Assembly: GCA_032158295.1 (NCBI GenBank)
Contig: CM063246.1
Coordinates: 11,533,608-11,597,607 of the forward strand
Reading direction: 5' to 3'
Origin: Pycnopodia helianthoides
Lineage: Eukaryota; Echinodermata; Asteroidea; Forcipulatida; Asteriidae
Length of the DNA stretch: 64,000 nucleotides
The position numbers were made by a program, and so were the translations under genes. Below are positions 52,044 to 64,000 of this stretch, piece by piece. The notes beneath the pieces were generated by a model. That model was not told the DNA's origin, did no database searches, and was given only the letters and a program-made list of their open reading frames with translations. Every line of letters begins with the position of its first letter. The first letter of the stretch is position 1.

Positions 52044-53212
52044 CCTGGGAGGTAAGAAGACATTTTAAAAACAACTTACTGATAAGTTCAAACTGAAACC
52101 AAAAGATAAATATGAAGAGGGGCTTTATGCAAGTTCTATGTAGGTGGAATCGGGCATTTTTTGTACACTAGCCCCCTTCATAACGAACAATCCACCAGAC
52201 TTGCCTCTGCATCCTTGGCTCTGCTGTGCATGTGCATATCACATCCAAATCACTTCATTTTTTGCTATGATTTTCCACACATCTCCTTCCAAAAAAAAAC
52301 CTGATACTAAGCAAAATCGTGTGCAGTCTTCAGATTCCACAAATCTGTGGAAGGCCCTCAACGTCCAGATCCCGTAGTGCATCAGAGGAGGGGATGTGCA
52401 GAAAATCATAGCAAATCACCGAATCACGAGGGAGCCACATACATGTGCCTGAGTCAAATTCAAAATTTCAAAAAGAGGAGTACAGCGCGACGCCTCAGTC
52501 AGACAGTTAACTGGGTCAAAGTTAGACCTGGCATATTTGCCAGCTAATTAATGTTTAAACTCGACTGTCTATATTAAAACATAGCGTGAATTTCCACTTT
52601 GCATCCATGTAAGACCCTGACAGTGTGAAATGATCACAAACTACACTACACAGGTCAAAATTAAATGTGTCACCCACAAGCTGATTTTGAACAGAGCCAA
52701 GTGTGAAAGCAGAGTAAATAGTCATAGTGGATTTCAACTGTTGAAATTTTGTCCATTCAACATGGAGTTGACCTCCTGACCCAGTGTAGATTTCTAGTTC
52801 TACCATCATGGAAATGGGAGAAGGAAATACTCCATCATGGTACACACTACCCCCCCCCCCCATTTCCCGGGAATCTTGATTGAGATTGATTTTCAATCCT
52901 ATTTATCCAGCATAAATAGACAACCATCCATACTTCAAACCACATCATATACATTCTTTAATATTACCAGACAAAGGATACAATGCAATTTAAACAGTTG
53001 AACGAAATTAAACAGCGAATTATCATGCATTATTAACGTAATACCGTCTACGGTAGGGTCACACAATATGATGGAATCCCACCAGAGTGACTATATATGC
53101 CGCGGTGCCGGTGGTGGAGCAAACAATTTATTTTCATGCCAGCCACTTAATCACACAAAAACCATCGTTCTTCAACAATTCTCTGTTAACAAAATCATCC
53201 ATTTTCACTTAC

Positions 53213-53400
53213 CAATATTCTTGAAACGTTGAGGAAATCTGTGTCTGTCTTGGAAATGCAGTAAATGTCGAAAAGCTGCAGCTGCTGCAGAGACAGTCGT
53301 ATACCCAGTCAACGTTTTCGTTTTCTAGACGAATTCAAAATGGCCGATTACACTAAAATGTGCGCATGCGCGAGTGACGTCATGATTCTAGAAGCAGCCC
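53213..53400 (-). promoter_or_regulatory. RBM39 non-coding first exon and core promoter
   Basis: From the donor at 53213 upwards lies the untranslated first exon. Further up are an AAAATGGCCG YY1-like site (53337-53346), a perfect NRF1 palindrome GCGCATGCGC (53362-53371) and a perfect CRE TGACGTCA (53375-53382). These are classic elements of TATA-less housekeeping promoters. The exact start site is unknown. Confidence 0.55.
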
Positions 53401-54368
53401 TTGAAAATGTTTTGGGATTTTTGTTTAGCGTGACGGGTTTCCCTGAAGTTTACCAGGAGTTAAAGTTCTTTAAAATGTACACAATGCTAAAAAAAAATAT
53501 ATATATATTAACAGAAACAGTTTCACCTACTTTTCAAGTCACATTTACTACACATCTTTTCGTTTTTCCCCACTTTTGGGAGCTTTTGATGGTGCCTCTT
53601 TTCGTACAGGGCATATTAATACTCCACTCTTTTATTTGTTTAATTTTCAGCCCGCTCACTCGTGCAATTTTGAATGAATTTTCTTGTAATTCGTTACCAT
53701 TTATTTATCTTTTCAATTTTATAATTACCGGATTTAATTATTGCTTTATGTACAAAATGTTTATCTTTATTTATATCTTTGTGTACCCCCCCCAAAAAAA
53801 AATAAATAAATAAAACATATAAAAATAAATAAAAAATTGTGGGGCAACAGATCTACGGATCATAGTATGTATTTGCTTTTGCTGTACCTTGCCCATCTTG
53901 GGGTATTGTCTAGTATTTTGTTATTTATCTTATGCACCTCACCCCCTTTCAAGTGTTGTATTAAAGATTGGTTGTAGGTTTTAAAAGTAGAATATACTAG
54001 TGGTCCAGAAATGGTCGACCATTTTGTGGAACAACATTTTTGATTCCACAGAATGACGGACCGTGTTAGTTCACTAAGTAAGTTTCGAGGGATATTTGTG
54101 TGAATCATTGTATTCTTCTTTTCAGACATCTTTCAAATTCATTCATTTCATAACAAAGGTTTTGTATAGCCCAAAGCGCCAAATCCAAAGGTTATGTGTC
54201 CCTTTAACTTTGGCTGAAGGAATTCGGTTCAAAAGAGGGCGCTCTCAGAGGAAATTTCTACACAATTCGCCATACATGGGGGACATAATTCCTATACCAC
54301 ACCGGCACTGCAACCTGCCAGAACCGTAAATTTGGGAATGGCCTATACATCATTGTTGACAATTTTGG

Positions 54369-54885
54369 CTCTGTCTACTGTCCGAATAAGCGGCTACGAC
54401 TGCAGCTTTCTCACCTTGTTGAAGCTTTCTCCTGAAGACGAGCAGAGTATCCTGTTCGATCCTGTCCGGCTCTTCTCAGAGCCGCCACTTCTTTCAAAAG
54501 AGTGTTATTTATCCACATGGTTGTACCATGGAAGAAGTTTTCCTTCCTCCATGGTTGCACCCGCAAGTCTCTCACTATTATTAATTTATTTGTTAACAAG
54601 CGTTGAAGCAGGAGCTCCATTGCAACACCCTTAAGGCCATGTCACACGAGGCAATTCACAGGTAACTGGTTCCAGGCAATCTCCAGTGAGAAAATTCATT
54701 CACCTTTCGGTTTTCTCCTCAATTTATTTGGGGATAGTGACTGTTACAGCCAGAAGAATGTCTCGTGTTGCCGAAGTGCATACAGTGCAGTTGCATGGTT
54801 GCCTCTAATTGCCTGAAAAATTACCCTGTGTGACAAGGCATCTAGAAACACCCACAGCCGCTAATTCGGACAAAGGCCTTATTTT
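54369..54885. mobile_element. Nested cluster: TIR element interrupted by two others
   Basis: The outer ends GTCCGAATAAGCGGCTACG and AGCCGCTAATTCGGAC belong to the family of 28882-29133. Between them lie a diverged GAAACGTC-type repeat (about 54420-54600, with CTGAAGACGAGCAGAGTA and CATGGTTGCACCCGC) and a GCCATGTCACACG-ended element (54633-54843). Confidence 0.55.
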
Positions 54886-55522
54886 TTTGTGAACAAAGTA
54901 ACGAATTCAAAATACTTCAGTTACAAATACAATGTTTAATATCCAAAAAATGTACACATAACATTAATTAGTGATTATAAAAACGGTATAAAATATATAA
55001 AATATTGACATTAATTACGATGTGTTATCTTATCCAGAGCACGTTCTATGTACACCATTTGTGTGACAAAAAAATCCAATACAAAATTTGATTACAAATT
55101 TTAAATCAATAAATTAGTTCAAATCAAAGTTCACCCTTCAATACGCGTATGTACAAGCTGGATATCTATTGAATTAAACTTGTTCTTCGTCTACGGCAAA
55201 CATTTGTAAACTGAACAGCAAAGAAATTGACTTTGACTGAAATGTTGACTGGTATCCTGTGTTTGTGTTTAGTATTGCATGCAGTCACTGCAACCAATCT
55301 GGAATGGTTCCAGGGAAAAGCACTGCCAGCTGTAAGAGGAATGCTTCCAATCTCTCTCGGTACAAATAATGTTGAAAATATCACCATCTTATAAGCACCC
55401 TAACAGCACAAACACAGAGCACACATGAAATTGCATCCCACCCTCTCAAGGACAGCAGCAGTGCTTATGCAAGATGCAAGATGGAAAATATTAAGCTTTG
55501 TTTTTTAAAGCTAATAATTTGC

Positions 55523-55528
55523 TTTATT
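55523..55528 (-). terminator. Candidate poly(A) signal of SC5D-B
   Basis: AATAAA on the minus strand about 300 nt past the stop codon. Confidence 0.35.
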
Positions 55529-55829
55529 ACATCGGATATTGATTGCTTTCGCAAATAATTACAAAAAGGACAACAGCAGGGGGACTGTGACCAATGCAAC
55601 TGCAATGGATTTGGTGTCAAGTAATTACTATTATTTTGATCCTTGTGAAGGCACAGTGGAAAGGAATTAATAATCACATATAAATAACATGTCATGCATA
55701 ATATAACAGTTCATTGCTGCAGAGGGTAGTTTCACACAAACAAATCCAAGATGGCAGACACATGAGTTATTCGACGATCCGATCCGGCAAAAGTTTATAT
55801 TTACAGTGGGCTTGCCTTCTGTTAAACTG

Positions 55830-58217
55830 TTAATTTGCATGGTCCTTTTTAAGTCTCTCCTTCTCCAAGATATCATCAACCAAGGATTTACCTTCGAAAG
55901 CCGAGGGTGTTTTAAAAGAGCCGCCGATACGATCCCACAGCGTGAAGTACTGACCGTAGTTGTAATTGTAGTACAGGTGGTGATCGGTGTGGTGGGCGGA
56001 GCCATTGATGAACGGTCTGAGAACGTCTGGTACCCGGTAGTCACCGTCGTGGATACTGATGGTCCACACGTTCACCAGGGCGAAGAGCACCAGGTACACG
56101 TACTTATTGAGCGGGAAGATGAACGGGTAGAGGTGGTAGGGGATGCTCTGCAGGAACCCGTCGATGGGGTGGAAGGCGTGGCTGGCGAACGGGGTGGGGA
56201 CCTTCCAAATGTGGTGCTGCTTGTGGATGTGGCGGTAAACAAGGCGATGGTGCATGGCTCGGTGGATCCAGTAGATGGCGCAATCGGTAAAGATGACAAA
56301 ACCGACGATGTCTCTGATGTTCAACAACAACCCTGACGATCAAAATAGAAGGTTGACAAAATTAAGCACTATAGTTTAAAACGAGACCTTCAAACAAGGT
56401 GTGGCCATCTTGTTTTCTTCCATTTAAATCGGTGTGAACCAAAGCGAGGCCGGAAGGGAAGGTACAGATTCATGATTTTTTTTTTAATGAAGCATTATCA
56501 TTGTCATTGGGTATCGAAAGCAAATCTGGACACTAACGCCGTTTTCGAAACCAGGCTCGGGCTTGGGCTCCATCCGCCTGTTTGAAATCCCATAAGAACA
56601 ACATAATTGTTTTCTAAATAACCGACGGAGCCCAAGCCCAACGCGGCCTTGGTTTCGAAAACAGCATATAAAAGAATAGTGATTATGGCCGCCAAGTGCA
56701 AAAGGAATACACAGAGCAAGCTAAATGAGTCTTTTGTCGACCCTTGTCAATTTTTGTTTTTTTTATCTATTTAAAATAGAAGTACAATCTCAGCTTTAAG
56801 GATATGAAAACCCCGTGTTGATACCACCTTTGGTTCAAAAGTTATGTAAGTCGAAACAGCAAGAGATGTATAGAAATGTAGACCCCTGTCGACCTATTTT
56901 TGCCTGTTATTCAATAAAGCATTTACCGACAAACGACTCATTTAGCTTGATCACATCACATATGCACTTTATTGCTTGGAGTTAATAGGTTGTGTCCAAA
57001 CCAAGCGACTTCGGCTACGGCTATGGCCGCGATGGCTGCCAGGACAACGTCGAAAACTGGGCCTTTTCAAGAGATCCATGTCATAGCCACTGCCGAAGCC
57101 GTTACTATTTGTACACGGATTCGTTAGTCAGTAAAAACCGTTTATTCTCTTACCAAAGCTTCCCGGTTGCGGGGGACCATCGAATAGTTTACTGTACCCG
57201 CGAACTTCTACGAAAAACATGACGACCGTGAAGACAGCAATGACTGGTAAGATCTTCAGTGATGTGGTTATCTCCAGCCACTTCTGATTCTGTAAAAAAA
57301 CAAAAAAAACAAGAAGACAACTTTAGTAATTTTGTTTAATTTTATTTTCATTATGCCTATAAAAGTTGAAATAAAAAGGGCAGTACAAAACATAAATGGA
57401 TCTGGCACCTGGGACCCACGGGTCCGAAAAAGTCGTGACCCGAAAGTTTTCAACTGCATGCTTCCCGTCAGTTATTAAAGGAACATTACAGAATTGGTTA
57501 GAAAAAATTGTAAAATATACTTTTTGATCACAGATTGACATAAAACTTAAACGGTCGAATGATGATGATAGTAGAAAACATCCCTTGAAATACTTCTGTC
57601 TGAAATGCCATATTTGATGAGAAATGAATAAACTAATTTTCCGATTGGAGTTTATCGCTCAGTGAGCGTTTTATTCATTTGTTGTGAATCTATATGATTT
57701 CATGCAAATGTGTAATCGGTTTTTTACTATTTTCTCGTGACCCAGATGGCCGATCGATCTCAAACTTCTACAGGTTTGTCAGTTTATGTATATGGTGGAT
57801 TACATAAAGTGCTTACACTGCAAGCAACTGTTTTGTTATAGCAAAAACCAATTCTGTAATGTTCCTTTAAACAAAATAAAAGTACAGTGTTTTTATATTA
57901 TGTACGGTTGAAATACAATTAAGGATGGTTTGTGTTAGTTTATATAAATATTTCCTATCGTTAGCTCTCTTTCGAATAAAAAACTCCTTATTTTTTGCAC
58001 AAACCTTTAAAAACAAGGGATGTTTCTCCAGCCTGTGGTCGAAGAGGAAATGGTAGTTGAATGCCGCTGAAGAAAGATAAAGAAGTATCCCGGAAAAATT
58101 GGTGATCAAGAAGAGGCTGCACAGCTGGCGAGCCCAGTACCCGGTCTCCCAGCTCTCCGGGTAGACGTGGAGGGCGTCGAATACATACTCATCGGCAACG
58201 TCCAGTACGATATCCAT
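55830..58217 (-). CDS. SC5D: Lathosterol oxidase (sterol C5-desaturase) paralogue B, intact
   Basis: ER membrane di-iron enzyme converting delta-7 sterols such as lathosterol to 5,7-dienes, the step before DHCR7 in cholesterol synthesis. Coding exons: 58005-58217, 57154-57289, 55830-56332. The sum is 852 nt = 283 aa (human 299; the shorter C-terminus accounts for the difference). Exon 1 starts MDIVLDVADEYVFDALHVYP. Hydrophobic stretches lie at about residues 31-55 and 80-97. The histidine boxes HRAMHH, HKQHH and HHTDHH, plus PTPFASHAFHPIDGFLQS and [18 protein letters not shown], are nearly as in vertebrate SC5D. An acceptor before 58269 gives a 52-nt leader and implies an upstream non-coding exon. 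Intron 1 contains a TTAA-flanked MITE (57475-57870). Exons 1-2 differ strongly from paralogue A, while part of exon 3 is almost identical to it. Confidence 0.95.
56538..56668. mobile_element. TIR element, GGCTTGGGCTCC family, in SC5D-B intron 2
   Basis: GTTTTCGAAACCAGGCTCGG at the left faces CTTGGTTTCGAAAAC at the right, with GGGCTTGGGCTCC/GGAGCCCAAGCCC inside. It is the best-preserved copy of the family at 9226-9358 and 42360-42500. Confidence 0.65.
57475..57870 (+). mobile_element. TTAA-flanked MITE, copy 4 (SC5D-B intron 1)
   Basis: TTAA at 57475-57478 and 57867-57870 frames the same terminal repeats as the copy at 1788-2185. It contains the internal CGCTCAGTGAGCG palindrome. Confidence 0.85.
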
Positions 58218-59345
58218 GGTGATGCGGAGGAGAGCGTGGATGTCGAACGAGATGGGTTAACATTCGAATCTGTTGGGGGGGATACAGAAAGTGCAAGAAT
58301 GAGGTGCCAGGGCAGACAATATTGAAGGTAAATTGATTCACACTGCAGGGACTCAACAAAATGGCCGCGGTGCCATGACATGAGGACTATTGACCCGGTA
58401 ATAAATATTGCACTTTATTTTGAAATGGCAGACATTTTGCGTCTTAACATCTTTAAAGTGCTGTAATTTGGACAAAATAGTCTTCCTGAAGTTTATGTAC
58501 CGCCGATCGCATACCATGCCCACGGCAATGAACGTGCAAGAATGCTGAGGCCGGTTTCGCAAACAGGAGTCTGCATTACAAACCGCATGCTGAAAAACAA
58601 ACTTGGCTGAAGCCTATAGTCTGCATTACAAGCCGCAAAGTGTAAATCAAACTTAGCTGACGCCTAGACTGCATTACAAGCCGCATAGTGGAAATCAAGC
58701 TCTGCATCCTTAACAAAAATACAGTCACGAAATGACATTACATTAGTATAGGTTTTAAAAAATAACACACAAATTCCAATCCAATCAATTAAGAAAGAAA
58801 TAAACGGTGGCAAATTTCTCCTTGATACATTTCCCTTCTTCTCAGCCGTTATTGAGTGGCCCTCCTTCTTAGGTGACCTCCATTAAAAAAACCTTCAAAA
58901 AAGCAACTCGGATTGTTGCTGCGGCCATTGTCAAACTAATTTGTCATAAAATACTGGCAATCATTCACCTACAGATGCTAGGTCCATTTTGCGCCGATTT
59001 GACTTGAAAAATTACATTTGAAATTTAAATAGATATTTTGCATAGATTCGGGAAAGATTGCATTTATAAATTCGCCAACGGTAACTGGTAGATGATTAAA
59101 GACTAAAAACGAATTACTGTCGGATCCCGACATTGACTCAAGTCCACCAGCCATGTACAAACATTTACTTTGCTGTGTGCAATGTGCACGGCACTAATAT
59201 GCGAAAGAATTTCGTAATTTTTTTCGTTTTAAAACAGCACCACCTGTCAAGATTCGTTCAGAGAAAAACAACGAGGAACAAAATAAAAATTCGGCAAAAC
59301 TCGGGCCATCAACTTAAATGATTTGTTAATTTTCAAATGCCATAC

Positions 59346-59445
59346 CTTTACAGTGACGTTACGTTACTTGTAAGTTGTAGTCTCAGTGTCCGTTGGAAAA
59401 CGCAGAATGCAAAATAACGGTATTTCCACCGAATTTATAAGCGCG
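59346..59445 (-). promoter_or_regulatory. TATA promoter and non-coding first exon of SC5D-B
   Basis: On the minus strand a TATAAATT box (59432-59439) lies after a CG-alternating run. About 90 nt downstream is a donor (AAAG then gtatgg, exon end 59346). Transcription would start near 59405, giving a leader exon of about 60 nt spliced to the acceptor at 58269. Confidence 0.5.
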
Positions 59446-59763
59446 CGCGTGGACGAACTTTGGCCACTCTCAGCTATAACTGGAACTTATTCTGTCTAAA
59501 TATGGATAGATAAGACCAGCTCGCTCGATAATGAACCATGAATAGAATGATGGAAGGACTTAATGTCCGACTGAAGATCAGTGCATATTTACACCCCGAT
59601 TTAGATGTTGTATAATTATACCATCGTAATTTCATTTTAGAACCACGAAACCACAAAATTCCCTTCCTCAATAATTCATCTGAAACAAATATCGTCCATG
59701 ATGTCATGCCACAACCTATAAATTAAACCACTGCAAGGTTTCATATCTTACTTCAATTTGAAA

Positions 59764-60153
59764 TTAAAGGAAAACTACAGAATTGGTAAGAACAAAACTT
59801 GTAAAATATACTTTTTGATCACAGATTTACATCAAACTTACACGGTCTAATGATGATGATAGTAGAAAACATCCCTTGAAATATTTCTGTCTGAAATGCC
59901 ATATTTGATGAGAAATGAATAAATAAATTTTCCGATTGGAGTTTATCGCTCAGTGAGCGTTTTATTCATTTTTTGAATCTATATGGTTTCATGCAGTACA
60001 CAGTTTTTCACTTATTTTCTCGTGACCCAGATGGCCGATCGATCTCAAACTTCTACAGGTTTGTCAGTTTATGTATTTGGTGGATTACATAAAGTGCTTA
60101 CACTGCCAACAACTGTTTTGTTAGCTAAAACCAATTCTGTAATGTTCCTTTAA
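59764..60153 (+). mobile_element. TTAA-flanked MITE, copy 5
   Basis: Left end AGGAAAACTACAGAATTGGT, right end intact, TTAA at both sides. It lies just upstream of the SC5D-B promoter. Confidence 0.85.
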
Positions 60154-60381
60154 GGTATGTAATTGTGTATTACCGAACCGATAAATTGTAAAAATTGGGG
60201 AAAAACCGATGCGCCAATAAGTGAGGCCATTGCTATTTATAAGGTGAGACTATAATACATAATGCCATGATCAACACGTGACAAGTCCATGCAGTGCCCG
60301 GTCACAAGACGCATGCTGCTGCTGGTTTGATAGCTCAGTGAATGTTCCATGGTAGAATGGCTAGCTAGTTTCAGAAATGGC

Positions 60382-60382
<1 letters not shown>

Positions 60383-60463
<81 letters not shown>
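60383..60463. repeat. (CGA)27 trinucleotide microsatellite
   Basis: About 27 uninterrupted CGA units followed by (CAA)3. Open in several frames on both strands (poly-Arg, poly-Asp, poly-Thr, poly-Ser), which creates false ORFs. It lies near no known exon. Confidence 0.95.
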
Positions 60464-60464
<1 letters not shown>

Positions 60465-61142
60465 AACAACAAAACGGTACCATCAACCAAACCACATACA
60501 AAAACAAGTGTGTAAACACCTGCAACAGCAATCGGGGACCTCCAACTGTCCCCCTTTTGTTTGTACCGACTTTTTGGCAATCTCCCCGAAGGAATTTGTC
60601 ATGCGTTGCACAAAGAAACAAAAAAAAGGAATATGAGCATTCAGCTTAGACTTGTACTTATTGATTCATATATTACTATAATTGATTAGAATTCTGAATC
60701 CAAAATAGTACATTATGCATTTTTATCTGCTTCGTTTAATATAGTTAGTTTGTGTGTTTGTGTGTTTGTTTGTTTGTTTGTTTGTTTGTTTTTATCTCAA
60801 AGCTTGTTAATAATAGTCAAGAGATTGTACGCTGCATATATGCACACACAGATTACAAAATCGACCCCACACCCTACCGTTATCAGACCACCCAAATGCG
60901 TCTGTCCCGTGCATTGTGTATTTGCATAATATAGATCTCTATTTATATCAGTAATTGATCACGCTTACATTGTCAGGCCCCAGAAATCTATTTGTGAGGG
61001 CTTTATCAAGTAATCAGTAAAAAATAAACCAAATTCATTGTGTGTAGATGAAGGTCAATATCATTATATTTTGGTAGAATGGTACACTCTTAAGATAAAG
61101 GTTGAATGAGGCTGCCGCACCGCCATAAGTACTCCACAAACG

Positions 61143-61534
61143 TTAAAGGAACATTAAAGAATTGGTAAAAAAAAAACTTAAAAAATATACTTTTTGATCA
61201 CAGATTGACATAAAACTTACACGGTCTAATGATGATGATAGTAGAAAACATCCCTTGAAATATTTCTGTCTGAAATGCCTTGATGAGAAATGAATAAACT
61301 AATTTTCCAATTGGAGTTTATCGCTCATGTGAGCGTTTTATTCATTTTGTTGAATCTATATGATTTCATGCAAATGTGTAATCGGTTTTTCACTATTTTC
61401 TCGTGACCCAGATGGCCGATCAATCTCAAACTTCTACAGGTTTGTCAGTTTATGTATGTGGTGGATTACATAAAGTGCTCACACTGCCAGCAACTGTTTT
61501 GTTAGCAAAAACCAATTGTGTAATGTTCCTTTAA
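61143..61534 (+). mobile_element. TTAA-flanked MITE, copy 6
   Basis: TTAA at 61143-61146 and 61531-61534. Single changes in each terminal repeat (AAAGAATTGG; CCAATTGTGT). Confidence 0.85.
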
Positions 61535-64000
61535 CCTGATATGTATCAGCGTGACAATGTTTGTTGAGTACCATCATGGTGATCACTTTTCAAACGGTAT
61601 AAATTACAACCAAATTACAGACTGCGTGAAAGGAGACGGACGAGAAAGACCGATTTCCTTCCTCCATTATAGAAAGACGAGTCCAACATGGAAGTCTCGT
61701 TGCTTTACCCAAAAAAGAGACACCAACTACTATTGCACAATACGCAGCATTGCAAGGGGGAAATAGCATTGCATGTCAATTCACTCGAAAATGCATATAC
61801 TTGGAAACCGTGTCAGCGATGACGAATGATTGACACAAGCGCGGCGGTGCGGAGGACGCCAATCATCATGACAATACAATTAATCCGAGAAGCACAAAAA
61901 CTCAGTTGGAAGAAACTTTGTTTGCGTCCGCACCCTCAGTCTCACAGAGAGGTGCTCCACGGAAAATGTTGATGCCAGGAAATTATTCAAAGACAAAGCG
62001 AAGTCGTTTATTATTGTTAACCTGAAGGCTCACTCTGATTGTGAGATCACGCATTCATACCGATGCATGTTCCAATCCTCAACAAAAAACAAAATGGCAA
62101 CACGCCTATACCCCCTAAATCACAGTTTGCCTGTTTCGATTGCCGAACAAAAATTCAAGACAAACCAAAAATCGTTTTTGTTCCTACCAAAAAAGTGACC
62201 ATGAGTATTCCACGGGTAGATTGTGTTAATGTATTCATTGACAACTCATTGATCAATTTACATTCAATAACCCATCATTGATCAATAAACCAATCGATAA
62301 TTCACCATTAAGTGAAAAACAAACAAACAAACAAAGAATGGTGTAATGTAAGGTGTCCCCACGACGACGAGAACACATAAATATTATAGTTCTATATTTA
62401 CATCCATGTTCTTTTCACATAGCAGTTGGCAATCGGTGGACGGATACCTTCTAAATATAGAAAAGAGCTACACCTGGAGACTTGTCACATCATCACTAGT
62501 CTGTCACATGCTACCCCCCCCCCCCCCACCTCCTCAAGGCCTGTATCAAGAATAAAGACCACATTACATGACAGAAATTGACATTAACATGAGTCCCGTA
62601 AAGTGATTACATGTTTTAAAGGCAAGCGGATAAATACCGCCAGACTATTAGACCATGTCAGACGGTCCGGACAAATCTTCTGTGAAAGGCTCAGCGTGTG
62701 TAATACCGCGTATCAATGTGGGATCTGTTGGGATTAAGTGGGTTTTAAGTCAAGACTTTACGATCGCCACCGGATATCCAACGAGCATTGATTATTGCCT
62801 TTAGATCCGAATCAGAGTCTAGAAGCTAAGCTGGGATCGGGATCAGCTTTTTTTCTTCACTCTTCAGAAGTTTAATCTGTGGTCGTCTCCAAACATCGTG
62901 ACTTACGACTGGTGTTAAATTCATGACACCGTCTTTGAAGGAAGGGCATCACCTGGGCTGAATGTCCCCCTGTCCCTCCGTGCTTCAACCAACCATGGAT
63001 GAAGGAAAAAGATATTCAAAACGTTGGAAGGTCTTGTGAAGTTCCTCCCTTGTTCTCACATCAGGTTCTTCAGAAAATGTGCTATCTGGACATTAGATCA
63101 GAGCGAGGCATGCTCATAATATAGTCTTAGCTTTCTTACCATTTTAAAAACCTCATGTCCAACCTTTAATGTCCAACTTTTTTACAAAGTGTTTGATTCA
63201 CAGTGGTGTCATTTATGTTATACAAGACTGATCAAGGATTGACCTTAACCCTTTTTCCCCCAAAAAGCCAGCAGGTTGGCTTGCCTGGGGTCTGCCAGAT
63301 TTTTGACTAGTCATCCCATTTACTCTTTTTTCCCCATACCGATTCAAACAATATCCTGATTTTCGATGGTCGCTATATTTGAATTCGATGAATTACAAAG
63401 TCAACTTAACTGCATCGATTGCTACACTTTATGATGTCTAGACTGTATGTATAGACAGTTATTGTGTTCGTTATAGGAGAATGTTTACTTGTTGATGGAA
63501 TAACTTGTTTTTGGTCATTAACAAATAATAACTTTCATGTATAGCTACACACATCCAGAGTAGTTGAACCTGAAAGAAATTAATTTGCCCTGCAAGCCTC
63601 AATGCTAAAATAATACAGATAAATTTTTTTTTTTTAAAACAAGGCTAGATTGGGTTTGTTCATATTGCCAAATGACGGTTGACTCTATAAGGACCAATGC
63701 TGAATCTTGTAGGTTCCAGATCAAACAGAGTCTGATAATTAAATGTATACGAAATCAAACACAACATGTTGACCATATACAGATTGGTGAGGCCTTACCA
63801 TAAATACCCAACCTTTGTTGAAATTATGTACTTGAGTGAAAATCATCAGTGCTATAATGTGTAAGCCTAAGGATGATTTTATTGGTACAAGTCACCTTAA
63901 AATAAAGTAAGATCAAGACCCTTACATACGCTGTTTCAAGCGTCCTCTCCTACAGTCGTCGTCAGTCGTCACCTAAACAACACCGGGGTGCGTTTTCGCG

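Larger units (their letters stand above)
53401..55829. other. Stretch between RBM39 promoter and SC5D-B 3' end
   Basis: No recognised gene. A rightward open frame of 182 codons (53265-53813) starts within the RBM39 promoter and runs into AT-rich sequence. Repeats: a remnant of the 36.5-kb MITE family (about 53978-54209) and a nest of three repeats (54369-54885). The right end should hold the SC5D-B 3' UTR. Confidence 0.5.
59446..64000. other. Right flank without recognised gene
   Basis: Holds two TTAA-flanked MITEs (59764-60153, 61143-61534), a (CGA)n tract (60383-60463), a TTTG-rich microsatellite (about 60748-60791), C runs near 62513 and an AAAC repeat near 62310-62335. No exon of a known family was seen. 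A pyrimidine-rich AG at about 63954 before an open reading stretch at the very edge could be a splice acceptor of a rightward gene, but too little sequence remains to tell. Confidence 0.45.

Noticed and set aside
60349..60649. Open frames with long Arg, Thr, Asp or Ser runs on both strands
   Set aside because: They are produced by the (CGA)n microsatellite and have no flanking exon signals.

Overview
This 64 kb window is animal nuclear DNA. It carries split genes with GT-AG introns, polyadenylation-type signals and dense short repeats. The protein sequences are deuterostome-like. The repeat spectrum (for example the element at 2621-2984, and many small TIR elements flanked by TTAA) looks like what I remember from sea-star genomes, so an asteroid echinoderm is my best guess. 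That guess rests on memory, not on a search.

Layout, left to right. 1-7451: no exon seen, repeats only. 7452-7539 (-): first coding exon of a zinc-finger co-repressor of the FOG/SALL type, inside a CpG-rich block; its other exons lie further left or outside the window. 10697-12605 (-): lathosterol oxidase (SC5D) paralogue A with one apparent single-base deletion. 17700-26652 (-): complete adenosylhomocysteinase (AHCY), 8 coding exons, 435 aa. 27388-32152 (+): complete V-ATPase V0 subunit d, 7 exons, 349 aa, sharing a short divergent promoter with AHCY. 40352-52025 (-): complete RBM39-type splicing factor, 13 coding exons, about 598 aa, with an apparent one-base deletion in a C run. 55830-58217 (-): intact SC5D paralogue B, 3 coding exons, 283 aa, with a TATA-type promoter near 59.44 kb. 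59450-64000: no gene seen.

The genes are housekeeping and do not form one pathway: the methyl cycle (AHCY), proton pumping (V0 d), splicing (RBM39) and late sterol synthesis (two SC5D copies). The most informative biology is in how they have evolved. The two SC5D copies are strongly diverged in exons 1-2 but about 98% identical over 156 bp of exon 3, which points to gene conversion. Copy A is interrupted at its first histidine box. This is notable because sea stars are known for membranes rich in delta-7 sterols, the substrates of this enzyme.

The space between exons is a mosaic of small non-autonomous DNA transposons. They include six copies of a TTAA-flanked element of about 395 bp and at least seven copies of a GGGCCC-ended element that makes CAG duplications. 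There are also nested insertions, tRNA-derived SINEs, LINE 3' ends and hammerhead-like (GAAACGTC) repeats, one pair of which forms a palindrome of about 219 bp. Exon borders were read by eye from splice signals, reading frame and family similarity recalled from memory; no alignment was run.
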